In this document: in pieces, positions 35,181 through 43,693 of the stretch
Layout of the letters: every line of letters starts with the position of its first letter
Position numbering within the stretch: the first letter of the stretch is position 1
Source of the DNA: Gordonia humi
GTDB lineage: Bacteria; Actinomycetota; Actinomycetes; Mycobacteriales; Mycobacteriaceae
Length of the DNA: 64,000 nucleotides
Assembly (NCBI RefSeq): GCF_014197435.1
Contig: NZ_JACIFP010000001.1
Location: 682,001-746,000 of the forward strand
Direction: 5' to 3'
Position numbers and translations under genes: made by a program
Notes under the pieces: generated by a model
What the model saw: the letters and a program-made list of their open reading frames with translations, nothing else
What the model was told of the DNA's origin: nothing
Databases searched by the model: none

Positions 35181-35942
35181 TTAGAGGATGCGAGTGAGGA
35201 GTTGCCGCGGCGCGTGGTTCACCAGCTGCCGGTATCCGGTCCACGGCCAGCGCGGAACGCATTCGGTGTTGCGGCCCCGTTCGATGGCGTCGACCAGGGC
35301 CCGAGCCCCGGTGTCGGCGTCGACGAGCAGCCTGTGCCGCCGACCGGTTCGGTCCTGCATTTCCGATTCGATGTATCCCGGGTGCAGGCTGGTGACGGTG
35401 ATTGGCACACCCTTTTGGGCTACGTCGAGCCTGATGCCGTCGGCGAGCCGGGTGACCGCGGCCTTACCGGCGGCGTAGGCGTTCATCGGCCCGGGCAGAC
35501 CGCGGCCGGAGGTGACCGACGACATCAGCACCAGATGCCCGGCACCCTGCTGATAGAAGATCTCCATCGCGGCTTCCATCTGCGCGAGGGCCCCGATCAC
35601 GTTGGTGGCCAGGGTGTCGCGGTTGGCGGCGAACCTACCGGAGCCTATCCGTGCGCCCTTACCAATACCCGCGTTCACCACGACGCGCGCCAGTCCGCCA
35701 CGCTGCTCGGCCGCGTCCCGGAAACGGGCGAAGATCGCATCGTGGTCAGTGACGTCCAGGGCGTCAGCCCGCACATCGGTGCCGGTCTGAGCGGTCAGTT
35801 CGACCGAAAGTGCCCCGAGCCGGTCGGTGCGCCGGGCGAACAGCGCCAGCGGATACCCGCGCCTGGCGAGTTCCCCCGCCATCCCGGCACCGAGACCAGA
35901 GCTAGCTCCGGTCACGATGGTCACGCCGCCGGTGGCCGTCAC
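35181..35942 (-). CDS. Short-chain dehydrogenase (second SDR)
   Basis: 253 residues from the GTG at 35942, which overlaps the synthetase TGA (GTGA). The cofactor motif is TIVTGASSGLGAGMAGELAR, with ALFARR giving an Arg that favours NADPH. The catalytic Ser is in LMSSVTSGRG, and the Tyr/Lys pair is in NAYAAGKAAV. It is of the DltE/classical type 'SDR family oxidoreductase' with a longer C-terminal part ending in WPWTGYRQLVNHAPRQL, seen in enzymes that act on bulky lipids. It may reduce or oxidise a ketone or alcohol of the pathway. Confidence 0.88.
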   Translation of the reverse strand: MTATGGVTIVTGASSGLGAGMAGELARRGYPLALFARRTDRLGALSVELTAQTGTDVRADALDVTDHDAIFARFRDAAEQRGGLARVVVNAGIGKGARIGSGRFAANRDTLATNVIGALAQMEAAMEIFYQQGAGHLVLMSSVTSGRGLPGPMNAYAAGKAAVTRLADGIRLDVAQKGVPITVTSLHPGYIESEMQDRTGRRHRLLVDADTGARALVDAIERGRNTECVPRWPWTGYRQLVNHAPRQLLTRIL

Positions 35943-37636
35943 GAACGGCCCCTTCCGGGCTCGGCCGGCGCGGACATCTTCTCGGTGAGTACGAACTTCT
36001 GAATCTTGCCTGACGGGGTACGCGGCATGGCGTCGACGATCTCGAGGCGCTGGGGCCACATCGGCTTAGCCAGGCCCACCTGTTCGACGTGTGCGACCAG
36101 CTCGGCCAGTTCGGGCGGCTCGCCGTTCGGAACAACCACGGCGCAGACCTTCTCGCCGAGCCGTTCGTCCGGGTAGGGCACCACCGCTACCTCTTGAACC
36201 TTGGGGTGACCGAAGAGCGCATTCTCCACCTCTTGGGCGGAGATGTTCTGGCCACCGCGCACGATGATGTCCTTGGTGCGTCCGGCGACCCGGATCCCGC
36301 CGTCGGGCGTGATACGCCCGAGGTCGCCGGTGTCGAACCAGCCGTCTTCGGTGAACGCGGCTGCCGTCTGCTCCGGCTGCCGAAGGTAGCCGAGGAAGAT
36401 GGCCGGTCCGCGCACCTGCAGCTTGCCCACCTCGCCAGGCTCGACAGGCGTGCCGGTCGCATCGACGATGCGCAGGTCGTACCACGGTGTCTGGAATCCG
36501 TCGCTGGCGGCGAGAGTATCTACAGAGGCGCCGAACTCGTGGATTGAGGCGATCCCGGTCTCCGAGCAGCCCCACAGCGAGACCAAGCTGCAGTCGAAGA
36601 CGTCCCACATCGCTCGGGCCAGCGGTGGCGGGATCGCCGCGCCACCGCAGGCGAAGGCCCGCAGTTTGACGCCACGTAGGTTCGTGCGCTTGGCGACGTC
36701 GAGCATGTCGAGTGCAAACGTGGTAGCCGACAATGTCCAGGTTATACCCTCAGCCTCGATCAGCTGCAGCATCTCCTCCGCATCCCAGATGTCCTGATAT
36801 ACCACCTTCTGCCCGGTCGACAACGGGACCAGCATGCCGTGAATGAAGCCCGTCAAGTGGCCGATCGTCGACGCCATGAATGCGACGTCGTCGCCGGTGA
36901 GCCCGAGGGCCATAACGATCACGCGCTGGTACCCGCACCACGCGGTGTTGTACGAGTGGACAGTGGCCTTGGGAGTACCGGTGGTGCCGGAGGTGAATAC
37001 CAGCATCGCCATGTCTGTCGGCGCGGGCCGACGATGTTCGAGCTCTTGCGCGACTGTCTCGTCGAGTACCGTCCGGCCGAGTTCGTCGAGCTCGGCAAAA
37101 GAGCGCAGCCCCGGATGCCTCCCATGGTCGCCGACAACGAAGACGTTCTCGAGAGCATCGATGTCGGCCTTGAGCCTCGAACCCATGGCCGCGTAGTCAT
37201 AGCCGCGGAAGATGTCAGGAACGACGAGAACCTTGGACCGAGCGTGGCGCACCATGAATGACAGTTCGTGTTCGCGGTAGATGATCGGGATCGGGTTGGG
37301 GACCCCCCCGACGCGCATTGTGGCCAGCGCAAGCGCCGGGCCCTCCCACCCGTTGGCGACCTGGATTGTGACCACGTCGCCGCGCTGCACCCCGAGGCCG
37401 AGCAGCGCGGCGGCGTACCGGTCGACCCGCCGGCCGAGCTCACCGTAATCCAGCGACTCCGGCGCTGCGCCGCGCCGAGAGGTCACGATGGCCGTGTGTT
37501 CGGGCTTCGCCTGCACCTGAGCCAGGAAGTCGTCAAGGAAGGTGACCTCGCGCCAGTCACCCTGGTCAACGAATCTCGCTTGTTCTTCCAGAGACCACGC
37601 AGCGCCACCGAAATGAGCGTTCTGTGCGTCGATCAC
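35939..37636 (-). CDS. Acyl-CoA synthetase (AMP-forming CoA ligase)
   Basis: 565 residues from a GTG with GAGGAGAAA upstream. It belongs to the ANL superfamily: the phosphate loop is MLVFTSGTTGTPKATVHS, then YREHELSFMVRHARSKVLVV, the A5-like LWGCSETG, the hinge DTGDLGRITPDGGIRVAGRT and the catalytic Lys in RTPSGKIQKFVL. It would activate a carboxylic acid as its CoA ester. The order resembles cyclohexanecarboxylate-type ligases (AliA-like), but the substrate is not certain. It opens the second operon of the island, right behind operator C. Confidence 0.9.
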   Translation of the reverse strand: MIDAQNAHFGGAAWSLEEQARFVDQGDWREVTFLDDFLAQVQAKPEHTAIVTSRRGAAPESLDYGELGRRVDRYAAALLGLGVQRGDVVTIQVANGWEGPALALATMRVGGVPNPIPIIYREHELSFMVRHARSKVLVVPDIFRGYDYAAMGSRLKADIDALENVFVVGDHGRHPGLRSFAELDELGRTVLDETVAQELEHRRPAPTDMAMLVFTSGTTGTPKATVHSYNTAWCGYQRVIVMALGLTGDDVAFMASTIGHLTGFIHGMLVPLSTGQKVVYQDIWDAEEMLQLIEAEGITWTLSATTFALDMLDVAKRTNLRGVKLRAFACGGAAIPPPLARAMWDVFDCSLVSLWGCSETGIASIHEFGASVDTLAASDGFQTPWYDLRIVDATGTPVEPGEVGKLQVRGPAIFLGYLRQPEQTAAAFTEDGWFDTGDLGRITPDGGIRVAGRTKDIIVRGGQNISAQEVENALFGHPKVQEVAVVPYPDERLGEKVCAVVVPNGEPPELAELVAHVEQVGLAKPMWPQRLEIVDAMPRTPSGKIQKFVLTEKMSAPAEPGRGRS

Positions 37637-37651
37637 TATTTCTCCTCAATT

Positions 37652-37673
37652 ATGAATCGGTAGAACGATTCAT
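37652..37673. promoter_or_regulatory. Catabolic-island operator C
   Basis: ATGAATCG-GTAGAA-CGATTCAT is a perfect 8-bp-arm palindrome, the best match to the island consensus. It ends 16 bp before the GTG of the CoA ligase and thus overlaps its promoter or leader. It lies between the small Cys protein gene (stop at 37716) and the ligase, showing that the ligase has its own promoter. Confidence 0.75.
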
Positions 37674-37715
37674 TCGAATCGCTATTGCTTTGCCCGCTGA
37701 GCCTCCGGTGCGACG

Positions 37716-37871
37716 TCAGTACGCCATGATCAGAATCTCATCGCGCCCGTAATCGAGCCCGGAGTGACGTTCAGCGAGGTGGCTTCTGGCCTTGTCGACA
37801 AGGTCGTCTTCGTCAGCGCCGACGAGGTGTTCGCCGCACGGGCATTGCAGTCGCGTCCGCGCCATAGTCAT
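37716..37871 (-). CDS. Small Cys/His protein (DUF1059-like, 51 aa)
   Basis: A short gene, not expected from size-filtered annotation. It encodes 51 residues starting MTMARTRLQCPCGEHLVGAD, continuing EDDLVDKARSHLAERH and ending YGRDEILIMAY. Its ATG overlaps the ferredoxin TGA by four bases (ATGA at 37868-37871), so translation is coupled. Cys10 and Cys12 with His15, His31 and His36 could bind metal. Such short CPCGE...H...H proteins of the DUF1059 type occur beside actinobacterial P450s and ferredoxins. No function is established. The terminal MAY and coupling argue that it is real. Confidence 0.75.
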   Translation of the reverse strand: MTMARTRLQCPCGEHLVGADEDDLVDKARSHLAERHSGLDYGRDEILIMAY

Positions 37872-38095
37872 CGCCCTCCCTCAGTACCGGTGTTCGGCAC
37901 GGTCACAGGATGCATGGAGATCGCCATGTTCGGGCAGCTGGCGATCGCTCGCCGCAGATCGACGGCGTGCTCGTCGGAGACGACCGTCGCGATCGGCTCG
38001 CTGAATGACTGATCATTGGGCTCGAATAGGTCCGGATGGTTCAGATAGCAGACTCCGTGCCCTTGACACTGGGCACTGACCTCGATGGAGATCAC
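37868..38095 (-). CDS. [3Fe-4S] ferredoxin (P450-associated)
   Basis: 75 residues from a GTG with GAAAGGAAG upstream. Three cluster ligands are visible: Cys10 and Cys16 in CQGHGVC, and Cys54 in IASCPNMAIS. The fourth position of a 4Fe cluster is a non-Cys residue, as usual for [3Fe-4S] ferredoxins that feed actinobacterial P450s. It lies in the P450 operon with an FprA-type reductase, and thus is a likely electron donor of the P450 at 43694. The 51-residue gene follows it directly. Confidence 0.9.
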   Translation of the reverse strand: MISIEVSAQCQGHGVCYLNHPDLFEPNDQSFSEPIATVVSDEHAVDLRRAIASCPNMAISMHPVTVPNTGTEGGR

Positions 38096-38107
38096 GTTGA
38101 CTTCCTT

Positions 38108-39082
38108 TCAGTTAGTGTCCGCGCACTGCGGGCTGTGGACTGGAGAATGGATAGGTCGGCTCACCAAGGCGATCCGGCCGCCCCTGATCTTGGCGAGTCG
38201 TTCCTGGGTGAGTCGTTCGTGGGCGGCGCGGACATCGCGTAGCCCGAATCTGACCGTCGGATCCAGACGCAGCTCGCCGCGCGCGACCATGTCGAGCAGG
38301 TCGGCGAGCATCTCTCCGGATTCTCGGGTGATGATCAGCTTCGCAGCCTCGGCCGCGCTGCCCGGTACCACGGTGATGTGCCGACCGCCGGACCGGAGCG
38401 CCGTCGACGCATCGATGCCGGCCGTGTCCAGGATCGCGTCCACGCTGCCGGCGTCCGGGGTGTCGGTTTCAACCTGTACCCCGGCGGGCACCTGTCCGAC
38501 CTGTGTCGTGTCACGGATCAGCGCCCGGACCGGGTGTCCGCGACCGAGCAGAACCTGGACAGCGAGCTTCCCGACCGCCCCGGCCGCACCAGTGACGAGG
38601 ACCTCGTCTCCGGCCTGCAGCTTCAGCGCATCGATGCCCTGCCACGCGGTGAGGCCCGCGAGTGGCAACTGGGCGAGCACCGCCGGCTCCGGCTCACCGG
38701 GAGCCGGGGCCACCGAGGCGGCCGACAGTCGAACGTACTCAGACCAGGCCCCGACCCCGGTGATCGCCAGCGCCGACATCGCCGCCACTCGGGTGCCCAC
38801 CTCGAGACCAGTGACGTCCACACCGACCGCAGCGATGCGGCCGACGAGGTCGTAGCCCAGGGTCACCGGAAGGGAGCCACCACGAACCGGGATCTGACCG
38901 CTGCGGATCTTCACATCAGCCGGGTTGATCACAGATGCCTCGAATGCCACGATGACCTCATCCGCGCCAGGGACCGGTCGGGCGATCTCGCGGACCCGTA
39001 GCACGTCGAGGCCGCCCGGTTCGTCGAACTGCACGGCAAGCATCTGGCCATCGGTCACGCGCGAATTCGGTTCGGTGGTCAC
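38108..39082 (-). CDS. Quinone-oxidoreductase-like MDR protein (zinc-free)
   Basis: 324 residues from the GTG at 39082, which overlaps the reductase TGA (GTGA). The GroES-like domain has VINPADVKIRSGQIPVRGGS and LPVTLGYDLVGRIAAVGVDV without the zinc ligand pair. The Rossmann motif is VLVTGAAGAVGKLAVQVLLG. It would reduce a C=C bond or a quinone with NADPH. It lies between the ferredoxin reductase and the 3Fe-4S ferredoxin genes and may reduce an enal or enone in the pathway. Confidence 0.88.
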   Translation of the reverse strand: MTTEPNSRVTDGQMLAVQFDEPGGLDVLRVREIARPVPGADEVIVAFEASVINPADVKIRSGQIPVRGGSLPVTLGYDLVGRIAAVGVDVTGLEVGTRVAAMSALAITGVGAWSEYVRLSAASVAPAPGEPEPAVLAQLPLAGLTAWQGIDALKLQAGDEVLVTGAAGAVGKLAVQVLLGRGHPVRALIRDTTQVGQVPAGVQVETDTPDAGSVDAILDTAGIDASTALRSGGRHITVVPGSAAEAAKLIITRESGEMLADLLDMVARGELRLDPTVRFGLRDVRAAHERLTQERLAKIRGGRIALVSRPIHSPVHSPQCADTN

Positions 39083-40419
39083 TGCGGGACCCCTACGCCG
39101 ACGGCACGCAGCGACGGCCAGTCGGTGACTTTGACCCGCTCCCGTCCACTCTGAGATCCGCGTTCGATTTCGGTGGCATTGATGCGTCGCCATCCCTCGT
39201 AATCGACGACGCAGACCGTCCGTTCGCGCAGGCTCTGATTCACTGTCACCGCGTCCGCGGATCTGCGCGGCTCGGCGGCAGCAAGATCGTCGACGATCTG
39301 CTCAACGGTCTGCTCCGAGCACATGCGATTGGTACCGATCACGCCGGACGGCCCGCGTTTGAGCCAGCCAGCGACATAGGTGAAAGGGATCACCTTTCCG
39401 CCGGTGTCCAGCACACGGCCGTCGCGATTGGGAACCACGCCGCGGTGCGAATCGAAGGGCAGTTCCGGCAGCGGATCGCTGCGATAGCCGACCGACCGGA
39501 TCACCAGCTGTACCGGCAGGTGCTCTCGCTCGCCGGTGCCGATCACCGCACCATCGGCATCCGGAACGGTCCGCTCGACGCGCAGGCCTGTCACCTGCGT
39601 CTCTCCAGTTATCTCCACCGGTTTCCGCCAGAAGTGCAGGTGCACCGTCTTATGGTCGGGACGGCGCACGGCGTGGGCCATCTCCCGGAATACCTTCAGG
39701 TTCGCGATGGTCGCACGCGGCAAGTCCGTCTCGTCGATCCGACTCAGATCGGCTGGGTCGATGATCACGTCGACCTCGTCGAGGTCGCGCAGCTCGCGAA
39801 GCTCCTTGGTGGTGAACTTGGCGTGCTCGGGACCGCGTCGGCAGACGACGTGCACCTCGCGGACGCCGCTCCCGCGTAGCACCGCAAGCACCTCGTCGGG
39901 CATGTCGGTGGCCGCCAGCTCGTCGACGGACTTGGTCAGGATGCGGGTGACATCCAGGGCTACGTTGCCCGCGCCGACCACGGCGACGGCGCTGCCGGAC
40001 AACCGCGGTTCGAAGCTGCTGTCGGGGTGGCCGGAGTACCAGGAGACGAGTTGCGTCGCCGCGATGCTCCCGTCGAACTCTTCACCCGCGATCCCCATCT
40101 TCCGGGCGTTGGCCGCACCAGTGGAGAAGACCACGGCATCGTAGTGGCGGCTCAGCCAGTCAAGGTCGATGTCCGAGCCGTATTCGACGTGGCCGAGAAA
40201 GCGCACCGTCGGATTCTCCAGGATGCCCTCGAATCCGCGAATCACCGATTTGATTCTCGGGTGGTCGGGGGCGACCCCGTACCGCACCAGTCCGTAGGGG
40301 GTGGGCAGCCGGTCGAACAGATCTACTTCGACAGCAACCTTGCTTGCTCGGCTGAGCTCCTCAGCGGCGAAGAGCCCGCCGGGACCTGCCCCGATCACCG
40401 CGACACGCGCCTTGTCCAT
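39079..40419 (-). CDS. FprA-type NADPH:ferredoxin reductase
   Basis: 446 residues with GAGGAGAAG before the ATG. It has two dinucleotide folds: FAD-binding VAVIGAGPGGLFAAEELSRA and NADP-binding VAVVGAGNVALDVTRILTKS. The signatures DRLPTPYGLVRYGVAPDHP and SGVIGTNRMCSEQTVEQIVD are those of mycobacterial FprA and adrenodoxin reductase. It moves electrons from NADPH to a ferredoxin. With the two ferredoxins of this operon it can supply the P450. It replaces the more usual FdR-type reductase. Confidence 0.92.
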   Translation of the reverse strand: MDKARVAVIGAGPGGLFAAEELSRASKVAVEVDLFDRLPTPYGLVRYGVAPDHPRIKSVIRGFEGILENPTVRFLGHVEYGSDIDLDWLSRHYDAVVFSTGAANARKMGIAGEEFDGSIAATQLVSWYSGHPDSSFEPRLSGSAVAVVGAGNVALDVTRILTKSVDELAATDMPDEVLAVLRGSGVREVHVVCRRGPEHAKFTTKELRELRDLDEVDVIIDPADLSRIDETDLPRATIANLKVFREMAHAVRRPDHKTVHLHFWRKPVEITGETQVTGLRVERTVPDADGAVIGTGEREHLPVQLVIRSVGYRSDPLPELPFDSHRGVVPNRDGRVLDTGGKVIPFTYVAGWLKRGPSGVIGTNRMCSEQTVEQIVDDLAAAEPRRSADAVTVNQSLRERTVCVVDYEGWRRINATEIERGSQSGRERVKVTDWPSLRAVGVGVPQ

Positions 40420-40506
40420 TTCCGTTCTTCTCCTCGATCTGTGTTTCCCGCCGTCGGGCGGCGCGACCCGGGGCGGCGCGATACACGCACTCGCCGCCGC
40501 CGGCCG

Positions 40507-40848
40507 CTACTCCTTCGCAGGCAGGCCCGCAACGAGCGCTGTGTCGACACCGATCGGGCCGATCCGACGGGCCCCTCCGACGTAGCCGAGCGGTTCGTCC
40601 CGCCCGGGCAGAACCTCATCGAAGAAGGCTTTCCCGTCCGCGATGTGTGCCTCCTCGCCCTCGGCCACGTCGAACTCCTGCGTGATGGCCTCGACCGGGC
40701 ATTCCGGCTCACAGGCACCGCAATCTATGCACTCCTCGGGGTTGACGTACAGCTTTCTGGATCCCTCGTAGATGCAGTCGACCGGACAAGCCTTCACGCA
40801 GCTCTTATCCATCACGTCGACACAGGCGCCCGAAACCACGAATGTCAT
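40507..40848 (-). CDS. 7Fe ferredoxin (FdxA-like)
   Basis: 113 residues with AAGGACTTGAG before the ATG. Two cluster sites are visible: Cys9, Cys17, Cys21 and Cys25 (DKSCVKACPVDC) and Cys40, Cys43, Cys46 and Cys50 (ECIDCGACEPECPVEAI). This is the [3Fe-4S]/[4Fe-4S] type typical of actinobacteria, with its C-terminal extension (FFDEVLPGRDEPLGYVGGA). It is transcribed with the FprA-type reductase and the P450, and is the natural partner of FprA. Confidence 0.92.
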   Translation of the reverse strand: MTFVVSGACVDVMDKSCVKACPVDCIYEGSRKLYVNPEECIDCGACEPECPVEAITQEFDVAEGEEAHIADGKAFFDEVLPGRDEPLGYVGGARRIGPIGVDTALVAGLPAKE

Positions 40849-40888
40849 CTCAAGTCCTTCCCTCGCTATTGCGGTCTGCCTGCGCGGA

Positions 40889-42004
40889 TCAGTGCTCGTG
40901 CACGATCACACCACGCAAGTTCCTGCCTGCCTCGAGATCCTCGTAGCCCTTGTTGACCTCTTCGAGCGAGTACGTCGAAGTGATCAACTCGTCGAGCTTG
41001 AGGTGGCCACTCTTGTACAGACCCAGCAATTTTGGAATGTCGTAGACCGGGTTGCAGCCTCCATAGAGCGCGCCCTGGATCCGCTTACTCCAGAGCGCCA
41101 ACTGGACCCCCGACAGCTGGATGGTGGCGTCGGCATACTCGCCCATCGACACCACCACCACGGTCCCGCCTTTGGAGGTGGCCTCCGCGGCATTCGAGAC
41201 CGACTCGGCGGTGAGCGAGTTGATGGTGATGATCGTACTGTCGGCGCCCACACCGCGGGTCACCTCGGTGACGATGCGCTGGGCCTCCTCGGCGGTCGCA
41301 GCCGTGTGGGTCGCACCGAACTTCTTGGCGCTGTCGCGCTTGAACTCCACGGGGTCGACGGCGATCAGGTTCTTTGCGCCGGCGAAATGGGCACCCTGGA
41401 TGGCATTGATACCCAGACCGCCGATTCCGTAGACCACCACGGTGTCACCGGCTCGCACGTTGGCCTCGTTGACCGCCGAACCCCAGCCCGTCGGAACGCC
41501 ACAGCCCACCAGGGCCGCCTTGTCCAGCGGCATGTCGTCCTCAACCTTGATGAGCGAATCCTCATGGACGGTGGCGTACTGGCTGAAGGTACCGACCGAC
41601 ATCATGGCACCGACCTCTTCGCCCTTGGCGCCGCGGAACGGGAACTTTCCGCCGGGAAGGAAACCGTCGAGGCCGTTCGCACCCATGTCGCACAGTCGCG
41701 AATTACCGGACACGCACCACCGGCAGCGACCGCAGACCGGGAAGAATGAGGCGACGAAGTGGTCGCCCGGCATTACGTTGGTCACCTTGGAGCCTACTTC
41801 GAGGACCTCGCCCGCCGCCTCGTGGCCGAAGACCATCGGCGCACGGAATGGCAGGTGGCCCTTCACCATGTGGAGGTCGGAGTGACACAAGCCGGAATAG
41901 TCGTAGCGGACGAGTACTTCGCGATCGCCCGGAGCGACCACCTCAAGCTCCTCGATCTCGAAGGGCTTGCCGGCTTCGTACAGAACTGCTGCTTTGGTCT
42001 TCAT
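40889..42004 (-). CDS. NDMA-dependent alcohol dehydrogenase (zinc MDR)
   Basis: 371 residues from the ATG at 42004, with AAAGGAA upstream. Catalytic zinc ligands are Cys40 (GLCHSD), His61 and Glu62 (GHEAAG); structural cysteines are 91, 94, 97 and 105 (CGRCRWCVSGNSRLC). The nucleotide motif is VVYGIGGLGINAIQGAH. The length and motifs match actinobacterial NDMA-dependent alcohol dehydrogenases, whose family is known to depend on mycofactocin for reoxidising a tightly bound nicotinamide. It would oxidise the alcohol made by the P450 to an aldehyde. No mycofactocin gene is in the window. Confidence 0.88.
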   Translation of the reverse strand: MKTKAAVLYEAGKPFEIEELEVVAPGDREVLVRYDYSGLCHSDLHMVKGHLPFRAPMVFGHEAAGEVLEVGSKVTNVMPGDHFVASFFPVCGRCRWCVSGNSRLCDMGANGLDGFLPGGKFPFRGAKGEEVGAMMSVGTFSQYATVHEDSLIKVEDDMPLDKAALVGCGVPTGWGSAVNEANVRAGDTVVVYGIGGLGINAIQGAHFAGAKNLIAVDPVEFKRDSAKKFGATHTAATAEEAQRIVTEVTRGVGADSTIITINSLTAESVSNAAEATSKGGTVVVVSMGEYADATIQLSGVQLALWSKRIQGALYGGCNPVYDIPKLLGLYKSGHLKLDELITSTYSLEEVNKGYEDLEAGRNLRGVIVHEH

Positions 42005-42118
42005 ATCTACGGTGTTCCTTTCTTGGGATGCGGTGCCGAGCGCACCGGCGTGACATTCAGTTGCAGGCGGTGCACCAGGTTCGACGGTCACATTGGCGTG
42101 ACGCCGAGGTCCCGGTCG

Positions 42119-43630
42119 TCAGTTGTCTGGAGGCGTCGAGAGCACCATCGCGTAGGCGCGGTTCTCGAGCTTCTTTTCCACGCCGACCTGGATCGACTTT
42201 TGTTGGGTGTATGCGCTGAAGGCGTCGCGGCCCAGTTCCCGGCCCTGACCGCTCTGTTTGAAGCCGCCGAACGGATAGACCTGGTTGATCATGTGCCAGT
42301 CGTTGATCCACACCGACCCGGACTCGAGCTGCTCGGCGACGCTGACAGCTGTGGCGAGGTCCTCGCTCCACACGCCCGCCGAGAGACCGTACTCGGAGTC
42401 GTTGGCGATCTTGATCGCTTCATCAACCGAGTCGTAGCGGATCACCGCGAGCACCGGACCGAATACCTCTTCGCGGGCGACGGTCATGTCATTAGTGACG
42501 CCGGTGAGAACCGTCGGCTCCACCCAGAAGCCCTTGGTGAAGATGTCGCCTGCCGGAACGCCGCCGCCGTAGGCGATGGTCGCACCCTCTTGCTTGGCGA
42601 TGTCAAGGTACTTGAGGACCCGATCACGCTGGCCAGCACTGATCAGCGGGCCGATGTCGGTGGCCGGGTCACTCGGGTCGCCGATCACGATGGTCTTGAG
42701 CCGCTCGATCAATCGCTCGACGAACTCGTCGTGGATGGACGACGGCAACAACAGCCGGGTGCCCGACTCGCAGGCCTGGCCAGAGTGCATGAGAAAAGCC
42801 CAGATCGAGCCATCGACGGCAGTCCGGATATCGGCGTCTTCGAGCACGACGTTCGCGCCCTTACCGCCGAGTTCGAGGGTAACTCGCTTGAGATTGCCGA
42901 CACTGCTCTCGACGATCTTCTTACCGACCTCGGTGGAGCCGGTAAAGGCGATCTTCCGGACGTCCGGGTGAGCCGAAAGCCGGGCGCCGACGGTCTCGCC
43001 GTCGCCGGTGACAACGTTGAACACACCGTCGGGCAGGCCTGCCTCGCTGAGAATCTCAGCGAGGATCAGCGAGGTGATCGGGGTCTTCTCGTCCGGCTTG
43101 AGGACCACCGAGTTGCCCATCGCCAGCGCCGGCAGGACCTTCCAGGCGCCCAGGGCGACCGGGAAGTTCCACGGTGTGATCGCGGCACAGACACCGAGCG
43201 GCTCGCGGCGAACCTTGCCGGCCTGGTACGGCGGGCCGACCAGCTCACCCGGGGAGTCCGGGTTGTAGCGGCGCAACTCGTCGGCGAAGTATCGCAGGTT
43301 GCCAGACGGCATAATCACCGAGAAGACGTTGGCCAGCCGGACAGTGGTGCCGTCTTCCATAGTGGTGAGCCGGACCATCTCGTCGGCGCGGGTCTCCAGC
43401 AGGTCGGCGGCCCGATCGAAGACCGCGGCACGCTCGGCAGTCGGCAGATTCCGCCATATGCCGGCCTCGAAGGTCTTCTTGGCCTCGGCCACCGCAGCGT
43501 CGACATGGCTCGCGTCACCCTTCGCTGCGGAGGCGATCACATCTTCGGTAGCCGGGTTGACAAGTTCGTACCGGTCGTCGGAGTCGATCTCCGTGCCACC
43601 GATGATCATTCGGTAATGGGGGGTAGTCAT
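42119..43630 (-). CDS. Aldehyde dehydrogenase (NAD(P)-dependent)
   Basis: 503 residues; GGAGTAGGAAT precedes the ATG. The ALDH fold is complete: Asn154 in ITPWNFPVAL, Lys178 in VVLKPDEKTP, Glu253 in TLELGGKGANVV and the nucleophile Cys287 in MHSGQACESGTR. The C-terminal NDSEYGLSAGVWSEDLAT and PFGGFKQSGQGREL blocks are standard. It would oxidise the aldehyde from the adjacent alcohol dehydrogenase to the acid that the CoA ligase activates. It sits between the P450 and the alcohol dehydrogenase. Confidence 0.92.
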   Translation of the reverse strand: MTTPHYRMIIGGTEIDSDDRYELVNPATEDVIASAAKGDASHVDAAVAEAKKTFEAGIWRNLPTAERAAVFDRAADLLETRADEMVRLTTMEDGTTVRLANVFSVIMPSGNLRYFADELRRYNPDSPGELVGPPYQAGKVRREPLGVCAAITPWNFPVALGAWKVLPALAMGNSVVLKPDEKTPITSLILAEILSEAGLPDGVFNVVTGDGETVGARLSAHPDVRKIAFTGSTEVGKKIVESSVGNLKRVTLELGGKGANVVLEDADIRTAVDGSIWAFLMHSGQACESGTRLLLPSSIHDEFVERLIERLKTIVIGDPSDPATDIGPLISAGQRDRVLKYLDIAKQEGATIAYGGGVPAGDIFTKGFWVEPTVLTGVTNDMTVAREEVFGPVLAVIRYDSVDEAIKIANDSEYGLSAGVWSEDLATAVSVAEQLESGSVWINDWHMINQVYPFGGFKQSGQGRELGRDAFSAYTQQKSIQVGVEKKLENRAYAMVLSTPPDN

Positions 43631-43693
43631 ATTCCTACTCCGTGTTTGTCAGATTCGTTGCATCGATCGGCTGCGCGGCCGGGGCCGGGGCGA

